Of a stretch of DNA of 64,000 nt, positions 29,392 through 39,515 are shown piece after piece (within the stretch, counting starts at the first letter, position 1; the number at the start of each line of letters is the position of its first letter). Made by a program: the position numbers and the translations under genes. Where the stretch lies: the NCBI GenBank assembly GCA_905182165.1, contig CAJJAK010000001.1, positions 1-64,000 of the forward strand. The letters are read 5' to 3'. Source of the DNA: an uncultured Paracoccaceae bacterium (GTDB lineage: Bacteria; Pseudomonadota; Alphaproteobacteria; Rhodobacterales; Rhodobacteraceae). The notes under the pieces were generated by a model, which saw nothing but the letters and a program-made list of their open reading frames with translations, was not told the origin of the DNA and searched no databases.

Positions 29392-29698
29392 GTCAAAAAC
29401 TCCAGAAGATTTTATTGAGCCCAAAAATTTAAGGTTTTTAAGATTATTAGTAACGGTACTAACTATAACAATGATTTGTGGTATTATAACTTTAGTTTTC
29501 TTGATTGTCATTAAAATGAAAGATTTAAATAATGACTTTTCAATCAACATACCAAAAGAAATAATCTTACCAAATGATAAAGTGGCAAAGGCATTTACTA
29601 AAGGAACTGATTGGTATGCGATAGTGACAGAAAGTAATGAGATTTTAATCTACGATAGTAATACAAATAATATACGACAAGTAGTTAAAATTAAATGA
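29390..29698 (+). CDS. DUF6476-like small membrane protein
   Basis: A 102-aa protein with a cytoplasmic N-terminus (MSKTPEDFIEPKNLRFLRLL), one strong transmembrane helix at about residues 19-44, and a short C-terminal periplasmic domain (DWYAIVTESNEILIYDSNTN). Small proteins of this design lie beside rluD in many Rhodobacterales and are grouped as DUF6476; function unknown. Its ATG (29390-29392) overlaps the rluD ATG on the other strand (29391-29389), a CATG arrangement, so both genes have extended 5' leaders inside each other. Confidence 0.75.
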   Translation: MSKTPEDFIEPKNLRFLRLLVTVLTITMICGIITLVFLIVIKMKDLNNDFSINIPKEIILPNDKVAKAFTKGTDWYAIVTESNEILIYDSNTNNIRQVVKIK

Positions 29699-29737
29699 CG
29701 CATTTGTCTAAAAAATTTCTAAGGGGATAACAATAAT

Positions 29738-31630
29738 ATGTCATTGCCAGCAGGATTTTTGGATGAATTGCGAAGCCGTACCTCAATAATACAGGTAGTC
29801 GGTCGGAAGGTAATGTGGGATACTCGTAAATCCAATCAAGGCAAGGGTGACATGTGGGCACCTTGTCCCTTTCACCAAGAAAAAACTGCCAGCTTTCATG
29901 TTGATGATCGGAAAGGTTATTACTATTGCTTTGGCTGCGGAGCTAAAGGTGATGCACTTGGCTTTGTAAAGGAAACTGAAAATGTATCTTTTATGGAAGC
30001 TGTAGAAATCTTATCCCGAGAGGCGGGTATGCAACTACCGGCGCTGGATCCAAAATTAGTTGAAATATCTAAAAAGCGCGACTCACTTTCAGAAATTGTT
30101 GAGGAGGCAAATATTTTTTACCAAAATCAGCTAAAAAGTGAAGCTGGTCATATTGCCCAAGCTTACATGAAGAAAAGACAATTGAAAAAAGAATGGCAGG
30201 TTATGTTCCAAATTGGCTTTGCTCCCAACAACGCTAATCAATTGGAAAAACACCTTTCAGCTAAAAATATCTCTGTAGAAAAAATGATTGAAGCAGGTTT
30301 GGTGGCAAAATCGGATGATGGTAAAAAAACCTATGATCGATTTAGAAATCGAATAATTTTTCCAATTAAAGACATTAGAGGGAAAAGCATAGCTTTTGGT
30401 GGACGGGCGTTGGATCCAAACGCGCCTGCAAAATATATAAATTCTCCTGAAAGTTCACTGTTTGATAAGGGTAGAACTTTATACAACCATAAGAATGCCC
30501 GTGATAACTTAAAGAAGGGTAACCATTTAATTGTTGCAGAAGGTTATATGGATGTCATTGCCTTGACTGCCGCAGGTTTCAATGCAGCCGTAGCCCCATT
30601 GGGGACTGCCATAACAGAGAGCCAGTTAAGAATGATGTGGCGATTAACTGACGAACCTGTGATTGCCTTGGATGGAGATCAAGCCGGCATTAACGCAGCA
30701 ATGAGAGCTATTGACCTAGCTCTACCTTTATTAACTATTGGGAAATCTCTGCGTTTTGCTGTCCTACCCCAAGGTCAGGACCCAGATGATATAATCAAGT
30801 CAGATGGTAAAGAACGAATGAAGGAAATTATTCAAAATGCCGTTCCAATGATTGATTTACTTTGGCAACGCGCATTGGAAGGGCAAAATCTTGATAGCCC
30901 TGATCGTCGCGCTGCTTTTGATGCTTCTCTAAAAAATATAACAAAAAAAATACTCGAACCTACTATACGAAATCATTATTTTGCAGCATTGAAGGCAAAA
31001 AGATCTGACCTTTTAAGAACAACTGGCATTACAAAGTCTAACATCTTTACTAAAAATAAGAAAAACACGTTTGCCACGATAGGTGCTAAATCATCCACCT
31101 TAGCAACAAAATCTTCAGACGAAAAAACTGTAAAGTCTGTAAGAGATGTGGTTATATTTGCAATATTATTTACTCACCCAGAATTAATGAAAGAATTTTC
31201 ATACCGCCTTGAAAGAATGGAATTACAAAATAAAAATTACATTGAATTACGTAACCATATCTTACAAAATATTGATAACAAACCAGAGGAGTTAATTAGA
31301 ATACGGAGCAAAATTTTCAAAATTAATTAAAGATATACTGAACAATCCATATGTATAGAGATGAAAAAATTACAAAAGAATAATCAAAAAATACTAGACT
31401 ATAAAAATTTTAAAAGAAGAGAAGATAAGCTCGAGACGTCAGAAGGAATGAAAAAAGAAATTCGAGATGCCATCGAAGATTTAAACTCTGCTGCAAGTGA
31501 GAGCTTAACTTGGCGCCTAGGTCAGGCCACTGATGCGCGCTCTAAAGCCCAACGAAGTACGCTAGAAGAAGCGCAAGAGGCTGGCGAGGACAAGGGTGCG
31601 ATGACTGATTTCTTACAAAATCTTAATTGA
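29738..31630 (+). CDS. dnaG: DNA primase (break near the C-terminus)
   Basis: Primase makes RNA primers for replication. The N-terminal zinc ribbon CPFHQEKTASFHVDDRKGYY is followed by CFGCGAKGD. The catalytic TOPRIM motifs are LIVAEGYMDVIAL and VIALDGDQAGINAA. The main frame ends at 31332; the C-terminal helicase-binding part (about 31440-31630, SESLTWRLGQATDARSKAQR) is in another frame that opens at 31361. The sequence between about 31330 and 31440 is not recognisably primase and may be an indel-damaged or replaced stretch. It is followed by rpoD, the classical dnaG-rpoD pair. Confidence 0.9.
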
Positions 31631-31671
31631 TAATGAAGCTTGGGTCAAAAAAAACAAATAATAATCATTGC

Positions 31672-31717
31672 GACTCCTTGATTCGCATAGTTGATTCGGT
31701 TCTAAAGCAAGTGATTC
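31672..31717 (+). promoter_or_regulatory. Cluster of four GANTC (CcrM) sites on the predicted rpoD promoter
   Basis: GACTC at 31672 and GATTC at 31680, 31693 and 31713 fall within 46 bases. At this base composition about one such site per 300 bp would be expected by chance. A sigma-70-like promoter overlaps them: TTGATT at 31678-31683, a 17-base spacer, and TCTAAA at 31701-31706. The second site overlaps the -35 element and the third lies just before the -10. GANTC is the substrate of the alphaproteobacterial cell-cycle methylase CcrM, and GcrA acts at such methylated promoters. Confidence 0.6.
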
Positions 31718-31744
31718 GTTAAAAACAAAAACCTAGGAGATCAA

Positions 31745-33724
31745 ATGGCTGCCAAAGATGCCGAAATTGCAAAAAGTGAAGATCAAAATGATGGTGAAGG
31801 TTTAGACATCAGTCAAACTGCAATTAAAAAAATGATCTCGGAAGCAAGAGCAAGAGGGTACATCACGTATGATGGTTTGAACAAAGCTCTTCCACCAAAT
31901 CAAGTTAGCTCTGAACAAATAGAAGACGTAATGTCCATGCTCTCAGAGATGGGTATCAACATTATTGAAGATGAAGACTCAGACGAGGCAGAAAATGCTG
32001 TAGTAGTGGTCGACGAAGGTGCCCGTGGAGTTGCTCTTGCTGGTGCTGGCGCTGAGAAACTAGACCGTACCGACGATCCAGTGCGAATGTACTTGAGAGA
32101 AATGGGATCAGTTGAATTACTGAGTCGTGAAGGTGAAATCGCCATTGCGAAGAGAATTGAAGCTGGCCGAAACACAATGATTTTAGGCCTTTGCGAAAGC
32201 CCATTAACCTTTCAAGCAATCACTATTTGGCGTGACGAGTTATTGGAAGAAGATATTCTTTTAAGGGATGTAATTGATTTAGAAACTACATTCGGAAATA
32301 CATTAGACGAAGATGGAGAAAGCTCATTAATCCCTCCAGAAGTCCCTCCAACACCTTCACCTACAAAGAACGCAGAAAATAACCCAGAATATGATGCTGA
32401 TGGAAATTTAATTCATTCTGATGATGATGATGATGAAGACGAGGAGCAAGCCAACGTTTCTTTGGCAGCTATGGAGGACGCTCTTAAGCCGCAGGTTTTA
32501 GAAACTCTTGGGCAAATTGCTGGTTATTATGAAGCCTTAGCTGCCATGCAGAAAACTAGGATGTCTGCAACTTTAAATGTTGCAGATAAATTTTCAGAAA
32601 AAGCAGAGAAAAAATACCAAGAATTGCGATTAAAAATCGTAGATCTAGTTAATTCTCTTCATTTGCATAACAATCGTATTGAGGCTCTAATTGACCAACT
32701 ATACGGGATAAACAGACGTATAATGTCAATCGATAGTCAAATGGTTAAGCTTGCTGACCAAGCACGTATTAATAGAAGAGAGTTTATAGAAGCTTATCGA
32801 GACCGTGAATTAGACCCTACCTGGTTAAAAGATATTTCAAACAAAACTGGTAGAGGATGGTCTGCCCTAATTGAAAGATCCAAACCAAAAATTGAAGAGC
32901 TTCGTGAAGAAATGTCACAAGTGGGGTTATATATTGGCCTAGACATTTCAGAATTTCGGCGAATAGTAAGCCAAGTTCAAAAGGGCGAAAAAGAAGCGCG
33001 ACAAGCAAAAAAAGAAATGGTTGAAGCAAATTTAAGATTAGTTATTTCGATAGCAAAAAAATATACTAACAGAGGACTACAATTTCTCGATTTAATTCAG
33101 GAAGGCAACATTGGATTAATGAAAGCTGTTGATAAATTTGAATACAGAAGAGGTTATAAATTCAGTACCTATGCAACATGGTGGATAAGACAAGCAATCA
33201 CAAGATCAATTGCAGATCAAGCAAGAACAATTAGAATACCAGTTCATATGATAGAAACAATAAATAAATTAGTGCGAACTGGTCGACAAATGTTGCACGA
33301 AATTGGAAGAGAGCCAACACCTGAAGAATTAGCAGAAAAATTACAAATGCCATTGGATAAAGTTCGAAAAGTAATGAAAATTGCTAAAGAGCCTATTAGT
33401 TTGGAAACACCAATTGGTGATGAAGAAGACAGCCAATTGGGGGACTTCATAGAAGATAAAAATGCTATTTTACCTTTAGACTCTGCGATACAAGATAATC
33501 TAAAAGATACGACAACTAGGGTCCTTTCTTCTCTCACCCCAAGAGAAGAAAGAGTGCTAAGAATGAGATTTGGAATTGGAATGAATACAGATCATACACT
33601 GGAGGAAGTTGGTCAACAATTCAGTGTTACTAGAGAAAGAATACGTCAAATTGAAGCAAAAGCATTAAGAAAATTAAAACACCCTAGCAGATCGAGGAAA
33701 TTAAAAAGCTTCTTAGAGCAGTAA
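31745..33724 (+). CDS. rpoD: RNA polymerase primary sigma factor RpoD
   Basis: The housekeeping sigma factor, 659 aa and intact. Region 1.1 is N-terminal, and region 1.2 contains [22 protein letters not shown] non-conserved region has an acidic tract (DDDDDEDEE, about residue 230). Region 2 ([20 protein letters not shown]), region 3 and region 4 ([20 protein letters not shown]) follow. The Shine-Dalgarno AGGAG lies eight bases upstream of the ATG. It follows dnaG, but carries its own predicted promoter with a cluster of GANTC sites. Confidence 0.96.
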   Translation: MAAKDAEIAKSEDQNDGEGLDISQTAIKKMISEARARGYITYDGLNKALPPNQVSSEQIEDVMSMLSEMGINIIEDEDSDEAENAVVVVDEGARGVALAGAGAEKLDRTDDPVRMYLREMGSVELLSREGEIAIAKRIEAGRNTMILGLCESPLTFQAITIWRDELLEEDILLRDVIDLETTFGNTLDEDGESSLIPPEVPPTPSPTKNAENNPEYDADGNLIHSDDDDDEDEEQANVSLAAMEDALKPQVLETLGQIAGYYEALAAMQKTRMSATLNVADKFSEKAEKKYQELRLKIVDLVNSLHLHNNRIEALIDQLYGINRRIMSIDSQMVKLADQARINRREFIEAYRDRELDPTWLKDISNKTGRGWSALIERSKPKIEELREEMSQVGLYIGLDISEFRRIVSQVQKGEKEARQAKKEMVEANLRLVISIAKKYTNRGLQFLDLIQEGNIGLMKAVDKFEYRRGYKFSTYATWWIRQAITRSIADQARTIRIPVHMIETINKLVRTGRQMLHEIGREPTPEELAEKLQMPLDKVRKVMKIAKEPISLETPIGDEEDSQLGDFIEDKNAILPLDSAIQDNLKDTTTRVLSSLTPREERVLRMRFGIGMNTDHTLEEVGQQFSVTRERIRQIEAKALRKLKHPSRSRKLKSFLEQ

Positions 33725-33849
33725 ACAAAACTATTATTTAAGTGCAATACTCGCTCTCGTTTACTTTATCGAATCTCGTTAACTTATATCGTACTAATTC
33801 TGTTTCTCCGACCCTTTGACTTATATAAACTACCGGACTGTCTGTCTGC

Positions 33850-35134
33850 TCAACAACCAATATTTTTTTCACTTTTCAGATTAATTTTTTCAACTAATAT
33901 TCCTGGAACATTACAAAGCCTTGATGGAAAGCTGTCTCTAAAAAGATATCTGTGAGGTTCATTTAAAGCCCATACTTTGGAACTGGAACCTAATAACCAA
34001 GAAACGCGCCCAATCATTGCGTAATCTGTAACTGCAACCCATTCTGCCATCTTCAGATGGGTTTGAAATTCAGGTTTAATCCGTTCCCAACCTCTCATTT
34101 GATTGAATGGATTGTCACCCGAAAAAACGACAACATATGGATTCATTCCTATTATTAATACGGAAAATGGTTAAAAATGATCCTAAGAATACAGTTAAAT
34201 TACTCCAGAATTTGTGTAAATTTTGCAAACCCAACGCAGTTAATATTGCGAGCCAAGGAAATATAATGATCATCCAGTTTCCTTGAATACGTTCTGTCAG
34301 TGAATGATTTAGAAAATAAAATAAAATCGGTAAATGTACCCATAAAACCAAACTCCGAAATTCGTATTTTTTAAAAAACCCTAAAACAGCAAATATAAAT
34401 ACAAGTGGCGTTGTAAATATTACAATCGATAAAAGAAATTCAAACAAGAAATATAATCCCACTGTTTTATTCAATAAACGTCCAAATTGCTTTTCTAAAC
34501 CAATCCAGTCATTTTCATAGTTCCAGTAAATTGAAGGTGATAATATTAATAGTCCTATCGCCACACCCATCCAGATAAATGGAGATCCAAGTTCCCCCCT
34601 GCCTCTTTTTGAAAAAATGCACCATCCAAACAAACCTAAGATATAAAATAATGCGTTAAATTTTGATAAAATAGCTAAAGCAGCAAAAAAACCCACTAGT
34701 AACCAGTACCATGGATTTTTATTAAATAGACCTTCCAATGTTGCCCAGAAGGCACTGGTCCAGAATAAAATTAAGGGGGCGTCTGGCGTCGAGATAAAGC
34801 CTAAACCCATAACAGGCACCATTATATTGAATAAGAGTACTGACATCAAAATTCGATCTCTTCCACCAATCAAAAAAGCTATTCTAGCGATTAAAATACT
34901 GACAAGAAAAAAAGCAACACAGGTTAAAATTCTCACACCTATTACCGTTTCACCAAAAACAAATTTTCCAGCATAAATCCACCATGCTATCATTGGGGGA
35001 TGATCGTAATAACCAAAAGATATAGAAGATGACCAAAGATTATAATAAGCCTCATCGTCAATTAATTCAAAATAATATGCTAAAAAAAGATGAAACAGAA
35101 AAAATCCAAATGCTGTTATGATTGCTTTATTCAT
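33850..35134 (-). CDS. GT39/ArnT-like membrane glycosyltransferase (frameshifted)
   Basis: A polytopic protein of about 425 aa. After the first transmembrane helix it has the loop ELIDDEAYYNLWSSSISFGY with the DEAYY acidic pair typical of lipid-sugar-dependent glycosyltransferases of the GT39/GT83 group, then DHPPMIAWW. About nine hydrophobic segments follow. The C-terminal soluble part (TDYAMIGRVSWLLGSSSKVW) is in a different frame; the break lies at 34120-34145. These enzymes use polyprenyl-phosphate sugars to modify lipid A, proteins or other envelope glycans. No lipid A modification genes adjoin it, so the acceptor is unknown. Confidence 0.8.
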
Positions 35135-35284
35135 TTTAAAAAAAGCCCTTCAAAACTTTTGTCTATTCACTAAAATAAAATAAAACTGCATATAGTGTTA
35201 TCCATAAATAAAAACTCTACACAAAATCATAACGGTTGCATATAGTATGACTAATAATTTTAACACCTATTAAAGGACTTCAAT

Positions 35285-35749
35285 ATGAGATGCCCATTTT
35301 GTGGAAATGTTGATACACAGGTGAAGGATAGTCGTCCAGCTGAAGACCATGTGGCAATCCGAAGGAGACGCTTCTGTTCAGCCTGTGGTGGAAGATTTAC
35401 CACATATGAACGCGTTCAGCTAAGAGATCTTGTAGTAATAAAAAGAAGCGGCAAACGTGAAGACTTTGATCGTGACAAGTTAGAACGCTCAATAAGAATT
35501 GCGTTACAAAAGAGACCAATCGAAATTGATAGAATAGATCAAATGATAAGCGGAATTGTTAGACGGTTAGAAAGTATGGGCGAAACAGATATTTCTTATG
35601 AAAAAATTGGAGATAAAGTCATGGAAGCATTAGCTCGAATTGATACCGTAGCATATGTTCGATTTGCATCTGTTTATAAAAATTTCCAGGATGCTGATGA
35701 TTTTGAAGATTTTGTTCATCAATTACGGCCACCAACAACCGAAGAATAA
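35285..35749 (+). CDS. nrdR: Transcriptional repressor NrdR
   Basis: A 154-aa regulator of ribonucleotide reductase genes. The N-terminal zinc ribbon ([20 protein letters not shown], then [15 protein letters not shown]) is followed by an ATP-cone domain ([20 protein letters not shown]). It senses ATP/dATP and binds NrdR boxes. ATG 35285 is preceded by AAAGGA. Its TAA overlaps the ribD ATG (TAATG), so regulation of riboflavin genes and NrdR is linked by cotranscription. Confidence 0.95.
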   Translation: MRCPFCGNVDTQVKDSRPAEDHVAIRRRRFCSACGGRFTTYERVQLRDLVVIKRSGKREDFDRDKLERSIRIALQKRPIEIDRIDQMISGIVRRLESMGETDISYEKIGDKVMEALARIDTVAYVRFASVYKNFQDADDFEDFVHQLRPPTTEE

Positions 35750-36863
35750 TGACTACACAAAATACTATAGATAAAAAGTGGATGAGTGTGGCTCTTTCTT
35801 TAGCAAAGAGAACTAAAGGGGCGACTTGGCCAAATCCAAACGTTGGTTGTGTTATTGTAAAGGACGACAAGCTATAGGCCGGGGCTGGACAGCACCAACA
35901 GGAAGGCCACATGCAGAAACTCAGGCCTTAAAGAGTGCGGTGCAGCGTCAGCTAACAGCACTGCTTACGTGACTCTTGAGCCTTGTGCCCATACAGGTAA
36001 AACAAGCCATGTACGTCCTCACTAATAAGAGCAAACGTTGCAAGGGTAGTTATAGCTACCAGGGATCCTGATCCAAGAGTTTCAGGTCAAGGTTTAAAAT
36101 TATTAAAAAATGCAGGTATTTCAATTACTGAAGGAATTTTAAAAGATGAAGCGTGTTATGAGCATTTTGGTTTTTTTAATCGAATTTTGAATGGAAAACC
36201 TAAAATTACTTTAAAACTTGCCACCTCTTTAGATGGAAAAATAGCAACAAAAAATAATGAAAGTAAATGGATTACAGGCGAAAGATCAAGAAAACTTACC
36301 CATCTTTATCGTATGCAGAGTGACGCTGTAATGATTGGATCTCGTACGGCCATAATGGACGATCCTTCCTTGAATGTGAGGCATATAACTTCAAAACAGC
36401 AACCTGCGAAAATCATTATTGATACAACCCTAAAAACACCCTTAACCAGTAAGATCTTCCAATCTGCAAATGAATTCAAAACTATTATATGTTGTGGACA
36501 TAATGTAGATCAAAGCCTGGTTAGCATTTGGATCAATCAGGGTAGTAAAATCATTAAATGCAAAACCAACATGGACGGTAAGATTGATTTAATAGACGCC
36601 ATGAAGCATTTAGGCACCATTGGCATCAATAATATCTTTTGTGAAGGGGGAGCTTCACTAGCTACCAGTCTTCTAAAAGCGGACCTAATTGATGAATTTA
36701 TTTCAATGACTTCTGGCTTGTTAATAGGGCAAACGGCAGATCAGTAGTTGGCAATTTTGATAACTTATCCATATCAAAACTGCGCAATTTTAATATTAAG
36801 AGAATCTTATAAATATGGCAAGATGCTGTATCTATTGGAGTAAATGGACATAAGACTACTTAG
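35749..36863 (+). CDS. ribD: Bifunctional diaminohydroxyphosphoribosylaminopyrimidine deaminase/reductase (multiply frameshifted)
   Basis: RibD performs two consecutive steps of riboflavin synthesis. The deaminase domain shows TWPNPNVGCVIVKDD, the zinc motif HAETQAL and TLEPCAHTGKT followed by CTSSLIRANVARVVIATRDP. The reductase domain (LKLATSLDGKIATKNNESKW, FCEGGASLATSLL) is in one long frame. Indels break the gene near 35874, 35925, 36010 and 36740, always between conserved stretches. The C-terminal frame can be followed to about 36863, through an in-frame TAA near 36807. The high conservation argues for sequence errors rather than decay. Confidence 0.88.
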
Positions 36864-36955
36864 ACGTGTTTATTGCTAGTAAGACCATTCTTGCTCTTTC
36901 AGCTTACGCGATGTAAATCACATTTAGAGCACATTAAACAATAGCGAGGATCCAT

Positions 36956-37582
36956 ATGTTCACTGGAATTATTTCCGATATTGGTAAAAACAAAGAAATC
37001 TCAAAAGTTATCGAATAGTGGCGATGTCAGGTCACGCATGTAACTGCAGTCATTCAACAGAATAAGTATTGATGTCTAGGTGCCTCAATAGCTTGCGATG
37101 GGATTTGTTTAACTGTGGTAGATCGCAGTACAGACGAAAAGAACTGGTTTGAAGTAGATATTTCAGCTGAAACCGTATCACGCACAACAATTTCAGCACC
37201 TAAAAATGGATGGCAAATTGGTCGGAAATTAAATTTAGAACGCTCTCTTAAAGTTGGTGATGAATTAGGTGGACATATTGTTTCAGGACACGTTGATGGG
37301 GTTGCTGGTATTGAAAGTATTGAAACTGAAGGCGATAGTACACGCTTAACTTTTAAGGTCCCCAAAGACCTTGCTCGTTTCATTGCACCTAAAGGATCAG
37401 TCTCTTTAAATGGTACGTCCCTGACCGTTAATGAAGTAGAGAAAAATATATTTGGGGTTAATTTAATTTCCCATACAAAATCAGAAACAACTTGGAATAA
37501 AGCGCAAGTCCATGATTTAGTAAATTTAGAAATTGATACTTTGGCAAGATATGTTGCACGATTAACAGATGTTGAGTATTAG
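36956..37582 (+). CDS. ribE: Riboflavin synthase alpha chain (frameshifted near the start)
   Basis: It dismutates 6,7-dimethyl-8-ribityllumazine to riboflavin. The N-terminus MFTGIISDIGK is diagnostic. The rest (SIACDGICLTVVDRST, INLERSLKVGDELGGHIVSG-like NLERSLKVGDELGGHIVSGH, and KGSVSLNGTSLTVNEV) shows the two duplicated lumazine-binding domains. Two or three indels lie between 37010 and 37085. GCGAGGA precedes the ATG. In related genomes ribBA and ribH usually follow; here nusB follows after 80 bases. Confidence 0.88.
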
Positions 37583-37662
37583 TTCACAAAAAAGCAAGTT
37601 CTTGCATTCATCCAAAACATCCATCATAGGGTTCTAAGAAAATTATCTGAGGTTCTTTGAAA

Positions 37663-38117
37663 ATGGGCAATTCTTCCCTAAAAATGAAATCTGCATCCAG
37701 ACTTTATGCAGTTCAAGCCCTGTTTCAAATGGAAGCGATAGATCAGGATTTGGAAGAAGTAAAAGCTGAATTTCAAAACTTTCGAATTGGTGCAGAATTT
37801 GATGGAATTTTATATAATGAAGCAGATATAAAATTTTTCAAAGATATAGTTGATTCCGCAGTAAAAAACCAATCTCAAATAGACCAGATGACTGATAAAG
37901 CATTAGCAAAAAACTGGCCGATTGACAGAATTGATCCTACCATTAGAGCATTGTTTCGAAGTGGAACAGCAGAGCTATTTTTAGGATTAAAGTCGTGAAG
38001 AAGAGTATAATTAATGAATTTGTTGATATTGCAAAAGCATTTTTTCCAGAAGGAAAAGAAGCAAAATTCGTAAATGCAAAATTAGATCAGATATCAAAAG
38101 AAAATGCAAGGTATTAA
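37663..38117 (+). CDS. nusB: Transcription antitermination factor NusB (frameshifted)
   Basis: NusB joins NusE (S10) on boxA RNA for rRNA antitermination. The frame starting MGNSSLKMKSASRLYAVQAL covers the all-helical fold to about residue 110. The last helix (IINEFVDIAKAFFPEGKEAK, then FVNAKLDQISKENARY and TAA) is in a second frame. About ten bases seem to be missing at 37990-38010, where the loop GxxxxVKV is expected. Together about 150 aa, normal length. Confidence 0.88.
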
Positions 38118-38221
38118 GTTCTTAATTATATTAATCGAAAACACATAAAAACGTCCTAATTTTGTCGAAAAACTACAATTTAGTTTTTCAAATAATCAAT
38201 ACTAAAAAAAAAGTTTGTTCT

Positions 38222-39433
38222 ATGCGTGTGATTGTCTCATTTACGGCCCTTTTGCTGTCAGTTATATTTTTGCAGTTAAGCACTGGAGGTTTAGGACCTC
38301 TGGACGCCTTATCAGGAGTTCTGATGGGCTTTAGCTCTTCAGAAATTGGGTTATTAGGCTCGGCACATTTTTTGGGATTTTTTATAGGATGTTGGTGGGC
38401 ACCTAGGCTGATGGGCGCCATTGGGCACAGTCGTGGGTTTGCCACGTTTGTCGCATTCGGGTTAATTGGAATTTTAGGACATACCTTATCAAACCAACCA
38501 TGGGTTTGGATAATTTTAAGAATATTTTCTGGCCTATCGGTAGCTGGCTGCTATTCAATTATTGAAGCATGGCTCCAGGCTAAGCTTAAAAATAAAAATA
38601 GAGGTCGGTCCCTTGGAGCCTATAGATTAGTTGACATGGGTGCATCACTTTCTGGCCAGCTTTTAATAAGCATATTAGAACCCGCATATTATTTATCATA
38701 TAATATTTTGGCTTTAATATGCACTGCGGCGTTACTTCCCCTTACTCTAACAAGAGCAAAGCAACCAGAACTTCCAATAACACCAAAATTGAGACCAATT
38801 GCTGCATACAAATTATCACCATTAGCCATTTTTGCTGCTATTGTCGCTGGGCTAACTGGCGCATCTTTCAGAATGATTGGACCAATTTATGGGTTACAAG
38901 TCGGATTAGAAGTAAATCAAATAGCATTATTTTTAGCAGCATTTATTTTTGGGGGTGCTATAGCTCAATATCCAATTGGATGGATTGCAGACAAATTTGA
39001 TAGAAGGTGGGTCTTAATAATATTATCTTTGGCTGCAATTTTCTCTTCATCTCTAACCATAATAGTTAGTAGTCAGGGTACAATAGCCATCTTTTTTGCA
39101 GCATTTATTTTTGGGTTTATAACCTTTCCAATTTATTCAGTTGCTTCAGCTCATGCAAATGATTTTGCAAAACCTGCGCAAATGGTAGAGTTAAGTGCAG
39201 CATTGATTTTTTTCTTTGCGGTAGGAGCAATAGGAAGTCCAATTTTGTCAGCCAAGTTAGTGGAAATATATGGACCAAATGCCCTGTTTGTATTTATTGG
39301 ATTAGCTCATGTCATATTGGTAATCGTAAGCATAGCGAGGATGAATGTAAGACCATCTGCTGAAATTAAAACAAGTTATAGATACACTCCTAGAACAAGC
39401 TTTGGTATTGCAAAATTAATTCGAAGACGATGA
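38222..39433 (+). CDS. MFS transporter
   Basis: A 403-aa major facilitator with 12 predicted transmembrane helices in two six-helix halves. The loop 2-3 signature is represented by GHSRGFATFVAFG, and a loop 8-9 counterpart by GWIADKFDRRWVLI. The motif WLQAKLKNKNRGRSLGAYRL matches the YcaD-like subgroup of MFS proteins. ATG 38222 (MRVIVSFTALLLS) starts immediately at the first helix; a TTG start at 38162 would add an atypical 20-residue polar extension. Substrate unknown. Confidence 0.87.
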   Translation: MRVIVSFTALLLSVIFLQLSTGGLGPLDALSGVLMGFSSSEIGLLGSAHFLGFFIGCWWAPRLMGAIGHSRGFATFVAFGLIGILGHTLSNQPWVWIILRIFSGLSVAGCYSIIEAWLQAKLKNKNRGRSLGAYRLVDMGASLSGQLLISILEPAYYLSYNILALICTAALLPLTLTRAKQPELPITPKLRPIAAYKLSPLAIFAAIVAGLTGASFRMIGPIYGLQVGLEVNQIALFLAAFIFGGAIAQYPIGWIADKFDRRWVLIILSLAAIFSSSLTIIVSSQGTIAIFFAAFIFGFITFPIYSVASAHANDFAKPAQMVELSAALIFFFAVGAIGSPILSAKLVEIYGPNALFVFIGLAHVILVIVSIARMNVRPSAEIKTSYRYTPRTSFGIAKLIRRR

Positions 39434-39515
39434 ATTAATAAATATTAATGAAAAAGATGGATCTTTTTAAATCAGTTCGTTAATTGAGACTTAACAAAAT
39501 CATTCCAGAGGCCCA

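Noticed and set aside
33725..33849. An RNA gene or strong terminator after rpoD
   Set aside because: No clear stem with a T run and no tRNA-like arms could be found; the stretch looks like ordinary convergent spacer.
35860..36060. The more G+C-rich start of ribD as another foreign segment
   Set aside because: After frame correction the whole stretch reads as normal RibD deaminase sequence in the right order (HAETQAL, TLEPCAHTGKT), so it is indel-damaged but native.
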